Shown: piece after piece, positions 53,982 to 63,268 of the stretch
Layout: each line of letters starts with the position of its first letter
Numbering within the stretch: position 1 is the first letter of the stretch
Assembly (NCBI RefSeq): GCF_050942215.1
Contig: NZ_CP192056.1
Coordinates: forward strand, 992,001 to 1,056,000
Direction of reading: 5' to 3'
DNA: 64,000 bases
Origin: Sphaerimonospora sp050942215
Lineage (GTDB): Bacteria > Actinomycetota > Actinomycetes > Streptosporangiales > Streptosporangiaceae
The notes under the pieces: generated by a model
Told to the model about the DNA's origin: nothing
Seen by the model: the letters and a program-made list of their open reading frames with translations, nothing else
The model's database searches: none
Position numbers and translations under genes: made by a program

Positions 53982-56369
53982 GTGGACATCCTGTTACCCA
54001 TGACCTTTCCGCCCAGACGCTCCGTCATCGGCTCCTCCGGGGATGCCGAGGAGCACGTCGCGGCCTGTCTCCGGGCCCTGCATGAGCACGCCGAGGCCGG
54101 GCCTGAGCGGCTCGCCGGCCTCGCGCCGGCCCTGGCCCGTCTGGATCCCGAGGTCGTGGGCGGACTGCCGTCACTCGGGCGGCTCCAGCTCTATCTGGCG
54201 GCGCACGGCATGTGGGACGAGCTGTCGCGGGTGCTGCGGTTCGCCGAGTCGGACATCGCCGATCGCGGCGTGGTCCGGCGCGGGCTGCTGCTGCGGCGGC
54301 GCTGGTGCCTCGACTACCCCCTCCTCGGGGACGGCGGAATCCCCGCCGATCTCTTCGACGCGCGCAACGACTTCGAACTGCGCGCGTGCGTCGACGACGT
54401 ACGGCACCGCGACGGCAGGCTCGTCGTCGCGGGCCACGCCTACATCACCCATCTGGACAGCCGCCGCAGCCGCGTCGAGGTGTGGCTCCAGCGCGGAAAC
54501 AACCGCATCGAGCTGCCGATCCGGCGGGTCTCCAGGCCGGACGTGACCGCCGGCTCACGGCAGTCGGCCGTGAGCCACGACGCCTCCGGCTTCCGCGCCG
54601 AGATCGATCTGCCCGCTTCTGCGGCCTTGCTCGCCGGTGGCCGTACGGGACGCTGGACGCTGCGCGCCCGGGTCACGGCTCGCGGAGTGACGCGGGCGGG
54701 CCGGACGACCGGCGGGCGGCGGGCGGGGGAGCGGATCTTCGAAGCGGACGGTTTCACCGTGGCGCTGACCCGGGACCGCGGCCTCGTGCTGCACCGCACC
54801 GGTCCCGCTGACCTCGCCGGGGACGCCGACGTCCCGAGGGGAGACACGGTCACCGAGGTCCAGTGGACCGACGCCCACGAACTGGTGCTGGCCGGGACCG
54901 GCGACGGCGACGCTCATGGCGAGGGCGACGTGATCACGTTGGTGCGCGGACGCGAGCGGCACACGTGGCCGGTCCACCGCGAGTGCGGCCGCTGGACGGC
55001 GATCATAGGCGAGACCGCGCGGGGGCTGCCCGAGCGCGGTGGTCTCGTGCCCGGCCTGCCGCTGCGCAGCGGTAACTGGCGGGTGCTGACCGGCGGGGAG
55101 CCGGTGCGGCTGGATCGCGCCCTGGTCGCCGACCTGCCGGAGCCGCACCTGACCGGTGTCCACGAGATCTCGCTGCGTACCGACCGGTCCGCCGAGCTCC
55201 GCCTCGCCGTACGGTCCGGCCTCGGCCCGCACGAACGCGGGCCGTACGCCACGCGCAGACGCCGGGAGGCGGCCCGGCGGCGCGCCACCCGGCTCGTCGA
55301 CGCTGCCCTGTTCGACAGCTACGGCGGCGGGCAGTACTCGTGCAATCCCCGTGCGATCTCCGAGGAGCTGGCGCGGCGTCGCCCCGACTTGGAGCTGATC
55401 TGGGTGACCCGCGACGGTCAGTTCACCGTGCCCGCCGGGGTGCGCACGGTCCTGTACGGCTCACGCGAGCACGAGGAGGCCCTGCACACCTGCCGGTTCG
55501 TCGTGGCCAACCGGCGTACCCAACCCGGCTGGTACGTCAAGCGGCCCGGCCAGATGTTCGTGCAGACCTGGCACGGCACCCCGCTCAAGCGGCTGGGCCG
55601 CGACCTCGCCGGCATGCGGTACGCCCAGCGAGTGCGCGAGGAGGATTTGGGGCGCTATGTCGCGACATGGGATGTGATGCTCGCGCCCAATCCGTTCTCG
55701 GCGCCGATCCTGCGCCGGGCCTTCGGCTACCCGGGCGAGATGCTGGAGTCCGGCTATCCCCGCAACGACCGGCTGCTCCGGCCCGAGTGCCGACGGTGGG
55801 CCAGGGAGCGCCTGGGCGTCCCCGAGGACCGGCGGGTGATCCTCTACGCGCCGACCTGGCGGGACGACGAGCTGCGCGGCGCCGCCGAGGCGCCCCGGGC
55901 AAACGGGCGATTCGACCTGGGCGACGTGGCCGGGCCGCTGACCGGGGGGCTGGGCGCGGCCGACATGCTGCTGGTCCGGGCGCACTACCTGGTGGCCGAC
56001 CGTGTCACGCTTCCCGACGATGCCCTCGATGTGTCGAGATTTCCTGACATGGCGGATCTGCTGGCCGCGGCCGACGTGCTGGTGACCGACTACTCGTCGG
56101 CGATGTTCGATTTCGCCTGCACGGGCAGGCCGATGGCCTTCCTCACCCCGGACCTGGAACGCTATCGGGACGAGGTGCGAGGTTTCTACTTCGATTTCGA
56201 GGCCGAGGCGCCCGGCCCCCTGGCCAGGACAGCCGACGATCTCCTCCAGATCCTGATATACGACGATTTCACGTCGTACAAGGCCAGATATCAGGAGTTC
56301 AGCGAAAAGTTCTGCCCATGGGATGACGGACACGCCTCCGCGCGGGTGGTGGCGCGCATGCTGTCGTGA
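53982..56369 (+). CDS. CDP-glycerol glycerophosphotransferase (TagB/TagF-like)
   Basis: 795 residues from GTG 53982. The N-terminal 430 residues are beta-rich and of unknown role. The catalytic domain has NPRAISEELARRRPDLELIWV, QTWHGTPLKRLGRDL (first catalytic His), MLLVRAHYLV (second His region) and VTDYSSAMFDFACTGRP for CDP-glycerol binding. It should polymerise or prime poly(glycerol phosphate) at the inner membrane face. Its GTG-TGA overlap (GTGA) couples it to the following membrane glycosyltransferase. Confidence 0.9.
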   Translation: MDILLPMTFPPRRSVIGSSGDAEEHVAACLRALHEHAEAGPERLAGLAPALARLDPEVVGGLPSLGRLQLYLAAHGMWDELSRVLRFAESDIADRGVVRRGLLLRRRWCLDYPLLGDGGIPADLFDARNDFELRACVDDVRHRDGRLVVAGHAYITHLDSRRSRVEVWLQRGNNRIELPIRRVSRPDVTAGSRQSAVSHDASGFRAEIDLPASAALLAGGRTGRWTLRARVTARGVTRAGRTTGGRRAGERIFEADGFTVALTRDRGLVLHRTGPADLAGDADVPRGDTVTEVQWTDAHELVLAGTGDGDAHGEGDVITLVRGRERHTWPVHRECGRWTAIIGETARGLPERGGLVPGLPLRSGNWRVLTGGEPVRLDRALVADLPEPHLTGVHEISLRTDRSAELRLAVRSGLGPHERGPYATRRRREAARRRATRLVDAALFDSYGGGQYSCNPRAISEELARRRPDLELIWVTRDGQFTVPAGVRTVLYGSREHEEALHTCRFVVANRRTQPGWYVKRPGQMFVQTWHGTPLKRLGRDLAGMRYAQRVREEDLGRYVATWDVMLAPNPFSAPILRRAFGYPGEMLESGYPRNDRLLRPECRRWARERLGVPEDRRVILYAPTWRDDELRGAAEAPRANGRFDLGDVAGPLTGGLGAADMLLVRAHYLVADRVTLPDDALDVSRFPDMADLLAAADVLVTDYSSAMFDFACTGRPMAFLTPDLERYRDEVRGFYFDFEAEAPGPLARTADDLLQILIYDDFTSYKARYQEFSEKFCPWDDGHASARVVARMLS

Positions 56370-57904
56370 GGCGGCGGAGCGGGTGGCCGTACGAGATCGT
56401 GCTCCCGGCCGCGCTCGCGCTCGTCGCGGGCCTGTGGGGCCTGGGATCGCCCCCGATCTGGCGCGACGAGGCCGCGACGCTGAGCGCTGCCGTCCGGACG
56501 CCGCATCAGCTGCTCCACCTGCTCCGGACGGTCGACGCGGTCCACGGCCTCTACTACGGATTCATGCACGTCGTCGTCACGTTGTTCGGCGCCGGCGGGA
56601 CGGTGCAGCGGCTGCCCTCGGTCGCCGCCGGGGTGCTGGCCGCGGCCGGTGTCGGCGCCCTCGGGCGGGCGCTCGGCCATCCACGCGCCGGTCTGTACGG
56701 CGGCGTGATGATGTCCACGATGCCGATCTTCTCCCGCTACGTCCAGGAGGCCAGGCCGTACCCGATGGCCATGGCCGCGACCATCGGCGTGACCCTGTTG
56801 CTGCTGCGCGCGGTACGCGGGCCGTCCGCCGGTGCCTTCGTGTCGTACGGCATCGCGCTGGCCGGGCTGGGCTACGTCAACCTGTTCGCGTTCCTGGTGG
56901 CGGGGGCGCACGGCGGATACGTGGCGCTGTCGAAGGGGCCGGTGCTGCGGTGGTGCGCGGCGACGGCGGGGGCTCTGGCCGTGGTGGGGCCGCTGGCCTG
57001 GTCGGCGTCGCGACAGACCGCCCAGATCGGCTGGATTCCCCGGCCGGGTCTCGCCGAGGCGGGCCTGCTCGCCGTACGGCTCTTCGGCGACGTCGGCGCC
57101 GCGCGTCCGGCCTGGCTCGGGATCGCCCCGCTGACCTGGGCGCTCGCCATGCTCGGTGGTGTGCACTGCCTGCGGCGCGGCGGCGACCGGCGTGATCTCC
57201 TCGCGTTGACGCTGCCGTGGCTGCTCGTGCCGCCGCTGGTGCTGCTGATCGTCTCGTGGACGTTCCGGCCCGTCTATGTGTTCCGCTATGTGCTCTGCTG
57301 CCTTCCCGCCGCCGCGCTGCTGGCCGGGGCGGGGCTGGCGGCGCTGCTCGCCGCTTCGCATGCCGTGCTGCCGGCCGCGCCGCTCCGGCGGGCAGCGGTC
57401 GCCGTGCCGGCGGTGGTCTGGCTCGGCCTGTCGCTCCCCGGTCACCTCGCCGTCCGGGGCCCCGACGGCCGGCAGGACGACCCGCGCCCGGCGATGGCGC
57501 TGCTCGCGTCGGCCGCCCGGCCGGGTGACGGGGTGCTGTTCGCCCCCGCCAAGGTCAGGAAGTTCGCTGTGGTGTATCCGGGGATCTTCGAACGCCTCGA
57601 CGACGTGGCGCTGGCCCGCTCTCCCGAGCGCGACGGCAGCTTCCGCGGCCGGGAGGTCGGCCGCCGGGTGCTCGCCGCCCGCCTCGCCGGGCTGCGCACC
57701 GTCTGGGTGGTGGGCCACACCGGGAAGGCCGCGCTTTCGAGCAGACGGTTCGACCTGCTGCACCGGTCGTTCGTCCCGGCCGGCCGATGGACCTTCCGCG
57801 GCATGTTCGTCGCCCGCTATGACGGAACCCCCGGCCGGGACGCCGGCCGGGGCGCCGGTCAGGAGTGGCCGGACAGCTCGAAGGGCGCCGCGGTGGGGAA
57901 GTAG
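56366..57904 (+). CDS. Polytopic membrane glycosyltransferase (GT39/ArnT-like)
   Basis: 512 residues with about eleven helices. An acidic residue pair in the first loop (IWRDEAATLSAA) matches the catalytic D/E of GT-C enzymes that use polyprenyl-phosphate sugars. SRYVQEARPYPMAMA is another family block. It probably glycosylates the wall polymer on the outer face. The last 46 bp overlap the convergent Stealth gene. Confidence 0.82.
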   Translation: MRRRSGWPYEIVLPAALALVAGLWGLGSPPIWRDEAATLSAAVRTPHQLLHLLRTVDAVHGLYYGFMHVVVTLFGAGGTVQRLPSVAAGVLAAAGVGALGRALGHPRAGLYGGVMMSTMPIFSRYVQEARPYPMAMAATIGVTLLLLRAVRGPSAGAFVSYGIALAGLGYVNLFAFLVAGAHGGYVALSKGPVLRWCAATAGALAVVGPLAWSASRQTAQIGWIPRPGLAEAGLLAVRLFGDVGAARPAWLGIAPLTWALAMLGGVHCLRRGGDRRDLLALTLPWLLVPPLVLLIVSWTFRPVYVFRYVLCCLPAAALLAGAGLAALLAASHAVLPAAPLRRAAVAVPAVVWLGLSLPGHLAVRGPDGRQDDPRPAMALLASAARPGDGVLFAPAKVRKFAVVYPGIFERLDDVALARSPERDGSFRGREVGRRVLAARLAGLRTVWVVGHTGKAALSSRRFDLLHRSFVPAGRWTFRGMFVARYDGTPGRDAGRGAGQEWPDSSKGAAVGK

Positions 57905-59442
57905 GCCTCCAGGAAATCGGCCAGCAGGGCGTCCTGCTCGCCCGTGGTCGGGGCGGTGTCGTTGAGGCAGAACACGTCGTGCCTGCGGCGTGCCAGCATC
58001 CGGCGAAGCTTGGCCGGCGTCTTGGGCACCGCCAGGTCGACATACGTGTAGTCCACCGTTCCGGGCACCGCCCGCCCGTTGAGGTAGGCGTAGTAGTGCG
58101 CCAGCGAGGAGACCGCCGAGATGTCGGAGGTCGTGCGGAACGTGCTGCGCGCCGTCGCCTCGAAGTCCGCGGCGAACCGCTCCTCCAGTTCGTACATGAG
58201 CGACCTGCGCAGCGCGTACGGCACATGCTTGAGCTTCTGGGCCAGTGTCCGGCCGGACAGGTCCTCCAGGACGCGGCGGTTGTTCATGCCCGCCGCGTGG
58301 ACCGGCGACTCCTCGTGCTCGGGTGCGCCGAACGGGACGTGGACGGAACTGGGGAAGAAACGGGTCACCCCGTTCGCCTCGAAGAACATCCGCGGCGACA
58401 GCGGCCTGCCGAGGAAGAAGTCGTCGTTCAGGTAGAGGAAGTGCTCCGACAGCCCCTCGATGTGATGGAGCTGCGTCTCGATCGCGTGGGAGTTGAACAC
58501 CGGCAGCACCGACGGATCGGTGAAGATCTCCTTGTGGTCGACCACGGTCACCATCGGGTGCGAGCCGTCCAGCCAGGTGGGCGTCTGCCCGTCGGTCACG
58601 ATCCACACCCGGTTGATCCAGGGGGCGTACATCCACAGGGAGCGCAGCGAGTAGCGCAGCTCGTCCCGGCTGGTGAACCGCGCCTCGGTCGTGGCCATCT
58701 CGCTGAGCCCGTCGCAGACCGCCCGCATTCCGCCGAGCGTCTGGTCGCGGCGGGCGCGCCAGGCCGGGTCCGCGCCGTCGACCCAGGTGTAGACGGCGTC
58801 GATCGGGAAGTCGATGTCGTCGACCAGGCGCCGGGTGAACTCGGGACGGGTCGGATAGACGCGCTCGCGCCGGGCCGCCGACACGAGCGTGTTGAACAAC
58901 TCCTCGCCGCCCTCCACGATCTCGCCGTCCGCCGGGACGACGTCACAGGCGCCGTTCGGCCGCGGCGCCACCAGCGCGTCGCCCTCACGTGACCAGAACT
59001 CCAGGTCGCAGCCCTGCTCGGCGCCGAGCCTCAGCGTGCGCGACGGACTGGTGAAGTGCATCGCCAGCCGTACGATCGACGCGTCCTGCAGGGTGGCGGC
59101 CGCGCGCCGGATGGGGCGCAGCTGCTCGCCGCCCGCCCGCGAGCCCTGCCTGCCGTACGGCTGCGGCGCCGCGAGCAGTGGAATGGCGCCGCAGTGGGCG
59201 AGCGCGGCGAGCGCACGGGCGCGCTCGCCGACCTCGACGGCGACGACCGGGGGGCGGCCGGGCGCCGGCCGGACGCAGAAGAAGCCCACCCCGGCCTCGG
59301 AAAGCAGCGAGCAGACCAGGTCGAGCGTCTCGCGCCGGGCCTGCAAGGGGCTCGCGTCCGCGCGGACCAGTGCGGCGCGCGGCGTGGCCTCCCACAAGGG
59401 CAGCCGTCTCTGCAGCCGCCGATACAACGTGACAACCGGCAT
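57859..59442 (-). CDS. Stealth-family phosphosugar transferase
   Basis: 527 residues, ATG 59442 after a G-rich ribosome site. The Stealth blocks appear in order: DFPIDAVYTWVDGADPAW (CR1), RDELRYSLRSLWMYAPWINRV (CR2), EHFLYLNDDFFLGRPL (CR2/CR3) and, near the C-terminus, LNDTAP (CR4). Stealth proteins transfer hexose-1-phosphate to capsule or wall polymers and resemble the eukaryotic GNPTAB phosphotransferase (known). It fits a phosphate-linked glycan made by the surrounding genes. Confidence 0.92.
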   Translation of the reverse strand: MPVVTLYRRLQRRLPLWEATPRAALVRADASPLQARRETLDLVCSLLSEAGVGFFCVRPAPGRPPVVAVEVGERARALAALAHCGAIPLLAAPQPYGRQGSRAGGEQLRPIRRAAATLQDASIVRLAMHFTSPSRTLRLGAEQGCDLEFWSREGDALVAPRPNGACDVVPADGEIVEGGEELFNTLVSAARRERVYPTRPEFTRRLVDDIDFPIDAVYTWVDGADPAWRARRDQTLGGMRAVCDGLSEMATTEARFTSRDELRYSLRSLWMYAPWINRVWIVTDGQTPTWLDGSHPMVTVVDHKEIFTDPSVLPVFNSHAIETQLHHIEGLSEHFLYLNDDFFLGRPLSPRMFFEANGVTRFFPSSVHVPFGAPEHEESPVHAAGMNNRRVLEDLSGRTLAQKLKHVPYALRRSLMYELEERFAADFEATARSTFRTTSDISAVSSLAHYYAYLNGRAVPGTVDYTYVDLAVPKTPAKLRRMLARRRHDVFCLNDTAPTTGEQDALLADFLEAYFPTAAPFELSGHS

Positions 59443-59596
59443 GGTCCCCCCTATGTGCACGGACTGTAATCGATCGGCCACCGGATTGGAGGATGATTTA
59501 CCTAGTTCCCCGCGTCGGTCAAGAACTCGCAACGAGATGGCCCGTCTGTTTCCGATTTGCATGTGATCAGCTACCGACTGTAGTCATCCTTGCTGC

Positions 59597-60472
59597 ATGG
59601 GAGGTTTCACGCTCGACGACATCATGGCGGCACGCAAGCCGAGAGACTCGTGGTGGACCGTCTTCATGGTCGATCCGCTCGCCTGTCGGCTGGCGTTGCT
59701 CGTGGCGAACCACACCAAGATCACGCCTAACACACTGACCCGGCTGTCGATGCTGGGCGGCCTCGCCTCGGCGGTGGCGTTCCTGGAAGGCGCACTGATC
59801 CTGGGCGCGGTGCTGTTCTACCTGAGCTTCATGGTCGACTGCATGGACGGGAAGATCGCCCGGCTCAAGGGCACCGGCACGCCGTTCGGCCTCTGGCTCG
59901 ATTACGTGGGAGACCGCATCAGGGTGGTCTGCTGCGCCTTCGGTCTGGGGTTCGGGGAGTACTCCAGGTCGGGGGACATCGACTACCTGCTGGCCGCGGT
60001 CGGCGTCGTACTGCTCGACCTGTTCCGTTACATCAACGGTCCGCAGCTCAAGCGGGTCAAGGACGCCACGCGCAGCCTGGCCCAGGCGCGAATGGACGGG
60101 GACTGCGTCTTCGTGGAGAGCGTGCTGGGCAGCCGGCCGCGAACCGAGGTCGGGCGGCTGGCGGACGAGGTCGAGGACGGTCGCACGCTGATCGACCTGC
60201 AGAAGGAGTTCCACGCGCGGTTCCCCTGGTACGACCGGTTCCGCGTGTTCCTGGTCCGGCGGCGGGTGCGTACGCACATCGTGAGCGGGATCGAGTTCCA
60301 CGCCGCGGTGTTCGTGGTGGCCCCGGTGCTCGGATCATGGGCGCTGGTGCCGGTCTCGATCGGAGCCGGCGCGCTGCTGCTGGCCTTCGAGATGTTCCTC
60401 GTCTACCGCGTCTGGCTGGCGGCCCGGCAGATCCCGCAGGGCGCACCGGAGAGGGAGAAGATCCTTGTCTGA
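59597..60472 (+). CDS. CDP-alcohol phosphatidyltransferase family protein
   Basis: 291 residues with about six helices and the full signature D-x2-DG-x2-AR-x8-G-x3-D-x3-D in DCMDGKIARLKGTGTPFG, LDYVGD. It moves a phospho-alcohol from a CDP carrier to an acceptor, for example in phospholipid or linkage-unit synthesis. The start ATG 59597 is supported by family-like FTLDDI next to it, but the ribosome site is weak. It is followed by a sulfotransferase gene 50 bp downstream. Confidence 0.9.
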   Translation: MGGFTLDDIMAARKPRDSWWTVFMVDPLACRLALLVANHTKITPNTLTRLSMLGGLASAVAFLEGALILGAVLFYLSFMVDCMDGKIARLKGTGTPFGLWLDYVGDRIRVVCCAFGLGFGEYSRSGDIDYLLAAVGVVLLDLFRYINGPQLKRVKDATRSLAQARMDGDCVFVESVLGSRPRTEVGRLADEVEDGRTLIDLQKEFHARFPWYDRFRVFLVRRRVRTHIVSGIEFHAAVFVVAPVLGSWALVPVSIGAGALLLAFEMFLVYRVWLAARQIPQGAPEREKILV

Positions 60473-60522
60473 TTCGACCGGGCCTTACTGAGTTGACACT
60501 CATCACGGGGGGATAGATCATC

Positions 60523-61563
60523 ATGCAGTCCGACAGACCGATCTTCGTCGTCGGTTGCCCGCGTTCCGGGACCACGATGCTGCAGCTCATGCTGCACTCA
60601 CACCCGCGCATCGCCGTACCGCCGGAGACCCGGTTCCTGGTCCCGGCCTACTTCTCGCGGCGCGCGTACGGCGACATGCGGCTCGCGGACAACCGCCGCA
60701 GGCTCGCCACCTGGATCGCCGAGGGGCGCAACACCAAGTTCCGTGAGCTGGGGCTGGACTCGGGGGAGTTCGTTCACGCCGCCATGCTCGGGCCGGGCAG
60801 CTTCGGCTCGGTGATCGGAATGGTCTTCAAGTGCTACGCGGAGCGGTTCGGCAAGCCGCGCTGGGGGGACAAGCGGCCGAGCTACTACCGGCACGTCGAG
60901 ATGCTGATGCGCATGTTCCCCGACGCCCAGTTCGTCCACCTGGTCAGGGACGGCCGCGACTGCGTCGCCTCGCTCAAGGAGATGCCCTGGTACAAGCCGG
61001 ACACCTTCCACGCGGCGGCCAACTGGGCCGAGGCGATCGACTTCGGCCGCCGCCACGCGCGCAAGCTGCCGGAGGACAGCTTCTACCAGCTCCGGTACGA
61101 GGACCTGACCGCCGATCCGGAGACCGAGCTGAAGAAGCTGTGCGCGTTCATCGGCGAAGAGTACGACCCCGCGATGTGCGAGCCGCGCCACATCGCCGAG
61201 ATGGCGGTGCCCAAGCACAAGGTCTGGCACAGCAACACCCACAGCGAGGTCACCACGGCCCACGCGGGCAAGTGGGTCGACAGGCTGGAGCCGTGGGAGG
61301 TCTCGCTGTGCGAGGAGGTGCTGGGCGAGCGGCTGAGCTCCCTCGGGTACGAACTGACCGGCGCGCCGCGGCCCGACCGCGACCACGTCGCGGCCTTCAA
61401 ATCGGCGGCGAGCAAGCGTCGTACGGCGCGGACGCGCAAGTACAACCGGGACCGGCTGACCCGGCTGCGTGAGCCCGGTCCGATCGCCGCCCTGCTCACC
61501 GATGGTCAGCGCATGCTCGCCGGCCTCCCCAGGCAGCGGTCGGGCGAACTGCTGCCCCGCTGA
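60523..61563 (+). CDS. PAPS-dependent sulfotransferase
   Basis: 346 residues. The PAPS 5'-phosphosulfate loop is GCPRSGTTMLQLML and the 3'-phosphate site LVRDGRDCVASLKEM; a later LRYEDLTADPE is the usual third block. It would sulfate a carbohydrate or lipid, likely the same surface polymer. Start ATG 60523. The basic C-terminal 60 residues are probably unstructured. Confidence 0.9.
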   Translation: MQSDRPIFVVGCPRSGTTMLQLMLHSHPRIAVPPETRFLVPAYFSRRAYGDMRLADNRRRLATWIAEGRNTKFRELGLDSGEFVHAAMLGPGSFGSVIGMVFKCYAERFGKPRWGDKRPSYYRHVEMLMRMFPDAQFVHLVRDGRDCVASLKEMPWYKPDTFHAAANWAEAIDFGRRHARKLPEDSFYQLRYEDLTADPETELKKLCAFIGEEYDPAMCEPRHIAEMAVPKHKVWHSNTHSEVTTAHAGKWVDRLEPWEVSLCEEVLGERLSSLGYELTGAPRPDRDHVAAFKSAASKRRTARTRKYNRDRLTRLREPGPIAALLTDGQRMLAGLPRQRSGELLPR

Positions 61564-61605
61564 ACGACGCCGTTCCCCGACCCCCTCAACCCCCACCCCA
61601 CGAGA

Positions 61606-62328
61606 TCACGCCCGGTGGCGGAAACGGCGGAGCAGGTGGATCAGGGCCGCGAGCGCGGCCAGCGCGGCGAGCACGGCCACCGGGACGGCGATCCGCCGCG
61701 CGAGCGGCCCGCCCGCGAGCTCCAGCAGGTCGAGCTCCTGCTCCTCGGCCGTGCGATGACTCAGCGGGGAGTTCGCATCTCTCGGCTCGGCGGCCGCCGG
61801 AGCGGGAGCAGCCGGTGCGGGGGCAGCCGGTGCGGGGGCCGCCGCCGGCGCCGGGGGCTCCGGCTCCGCCTCGGGCCGCTCCTCCTCGAAGAGCCCTGCG
61901 AGGTTCGCGGCGAAGCGGTCGATGAGCTTGCCGCCGACATCGGCCAGCATGCCCCGGCCGAACTGGGCCGGCCGTCCGGTGACGTTGAACGAGGTCTCCA
62001 CGCGCACCCGGGTGTGCCCGTCCTCGGCGGAGAGCCGCGCGGTCACCTCCGCGTTCGCGGTGCCCGGGCCGCGGGTCTCCCTGCCCGCGGCCCGGAGCGT
62101 CAGCGTACGCGCGTCCGGATCGATGTGTTCGAACTCCGCGCTGCCCCGATAGACGATGGTGATCGGGCCCACCTTCACCCGCAACCGGCCGGTGAACGCA
62201 TCGCCGTCGATCGACTCCAGGGCCGCGCCGGGCAGGCACGGCGCGATCCGTTCCGGGTCGAGGAGGACCGGCCAGGCCCGCTCGACCGGGACGGGAACCA
62301 TGAACTCGTGCTCGAACCGCAGCGCCAC
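61606..62328 (-). CDS. coxG: CoxG-like SRPBCC protein with membrane anchor
   Basis: 240 residues from GTG 62328, with AAAGGAG upstream. The SRPBCC domain (about 1-150) starts LRFEHEFMVPVPVERAWPVL and has LPGAALESIDGD and RGMLADVGGKLIDRFAANL. A Pro/Ala-rich linker and one C-terminal helix follow. CoxG proteins recruit aerobic CO dehydrogenase-type molybdenum enzymes to the membrane and carry quinone (established for the mycobacterial enzyme). It is the last gene of the cox operon. Confidence 0.9.
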   Translation of the reverse strand: MALRFEHEFMVPVPVERAWPVLLDPERIAPCLPGAALESIDGDAFTGRLRVKVGPITIVYRGSAEFEHIDPDARTLTLRAAGRETRGPGTANAEVTARLSAEDGHTRVRVETSFNVTGRPAQFGRGMLADVGGKLIDRFAANLAGLFEEERPEAEPEPPAPAAAPAPAAPAPAAPAPAAAEPRDANSPLSHRTAEEQELDLLELAGGPLARRIAVPVAVLAALAALAALIHLLRRFRHRA

Positions 62329-62407
62329 GACCGGACTCCTTTCCGAGTTCCCGAACCGGTTTCGGCAACCCGATGCTGTGTTCCTGGGGGACCAGGTCCC
62401 CGGGTTC

Positions 62408-63268
62408 CTAGACCGCGCAGGCGGCCAGGAGGGCCCGGTGCGTGAGCACCCGGGACAGATGTGCCCGATAGTCGGGCCGGGCGTGCAGGTCACCGGGGGG
62501 ATCGGTGCCCTCGGCCGCCTGCTCGGCCGCCTCCCGAAGCGCGCCGTCGCGGTCGGCCGCGGCGCCGCGCGCCGCCGCCTCCACGGCGACCGCCCTGATC
62601 GGGGTCGGCCCCATGTTGGTCAGCGCGATCCGCGCCTCCGCGACGGTTCCGTTCGACCGGCGTACGGCTGCCGCCACCCCGACCGTCGCCCACGCCTGGG
62701 CCGTACGGTGGAACTTCTCGTAGTGGAAGCCCCACCCCTGGCCGAGTTTGGGCACGCGGGCTCCGACGAGGATCTCTCCGGGTTCCAGGGCCGGTTCGAG
62801 ATAGTCGACGAAGAAATCGGCCGCCGGAATGGTCCGCTCTCCGGTGGACGATCGCGCCACGAGGTCCATGTCCAGGGCGAGGGCCACAGCGGGCAGGTCG
62901 CCCGCGGGGTCGGCGTGTGCCAGCGACCCGCCGAACGTGCCGCGGTGCCGTACGGCCCGGTCGGCGACGGTCGCGGTCGCCAGCGCGACCAGCGGGCAGT
63001 GCTCGTTGACGATCGGCGACCGGACCACCTCGTGGTGCGTGGTCATCGCGCCGATGAACACGTGGTCGCCGCGGTCGGCGATGCCGCTGAGCTCGGCCAC
63101 GCGCCCGATGTCGACCAGCACGGTGGGGTAGGCGAGCCGCAGCCGGAGCAGCGGCAGCAGCGACTGGCCGCCGGCGAGCACCTTGGCCTCCTCCCCGGCG
63201 TCACCGAGCACGGCCAGGGCCTCCTCCAGCGACGACGGCCTGGAGTAGTCGAACGACGCGGGAATCAA
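62408..63268 (-). CDS. coxM: CoxM-like FAD subunit of a molybdenum hydroxylase
   Basis: 286 residues. The FAD-binding loop is VLAGGQSLLPLLRLRLAYP and the second block is RHRGTFGGSLAHADPAGDLP; GAMTTHHEVVRSP is also typical. The start is an unusual TTG at 63268, supported by AGGAG and by the 4-bp overlap (TTGA) with the CoxL stop. It passes electrons from CoxS to the acceptor. Confidence 0.92.
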   Translation of the reverse strand: MIPASFDYSRPSSLEEALAVLGDAGEEAKVLAGGQSLLPLLRLRLAYPTVLVDIGRVAELSGIADRGDHVFIGAMTTHHEVVRSPIVNEHCPLVALATATVADRAVRHRGTFGGSLAHADPAGDLPAVALALDMDLVARSSTGERTIPAADFFVDYLEPALEPGEILVGARVPKLGQGWGFHYEKFHRTAQAWATVGVAAAVRRSNGTVAEARIALTNMGPTPIRAVAVEAAARGAAADRDGALREAAEQAAEGTDPPGDLHARPDYRAHLSRVLTHRALLAACAV

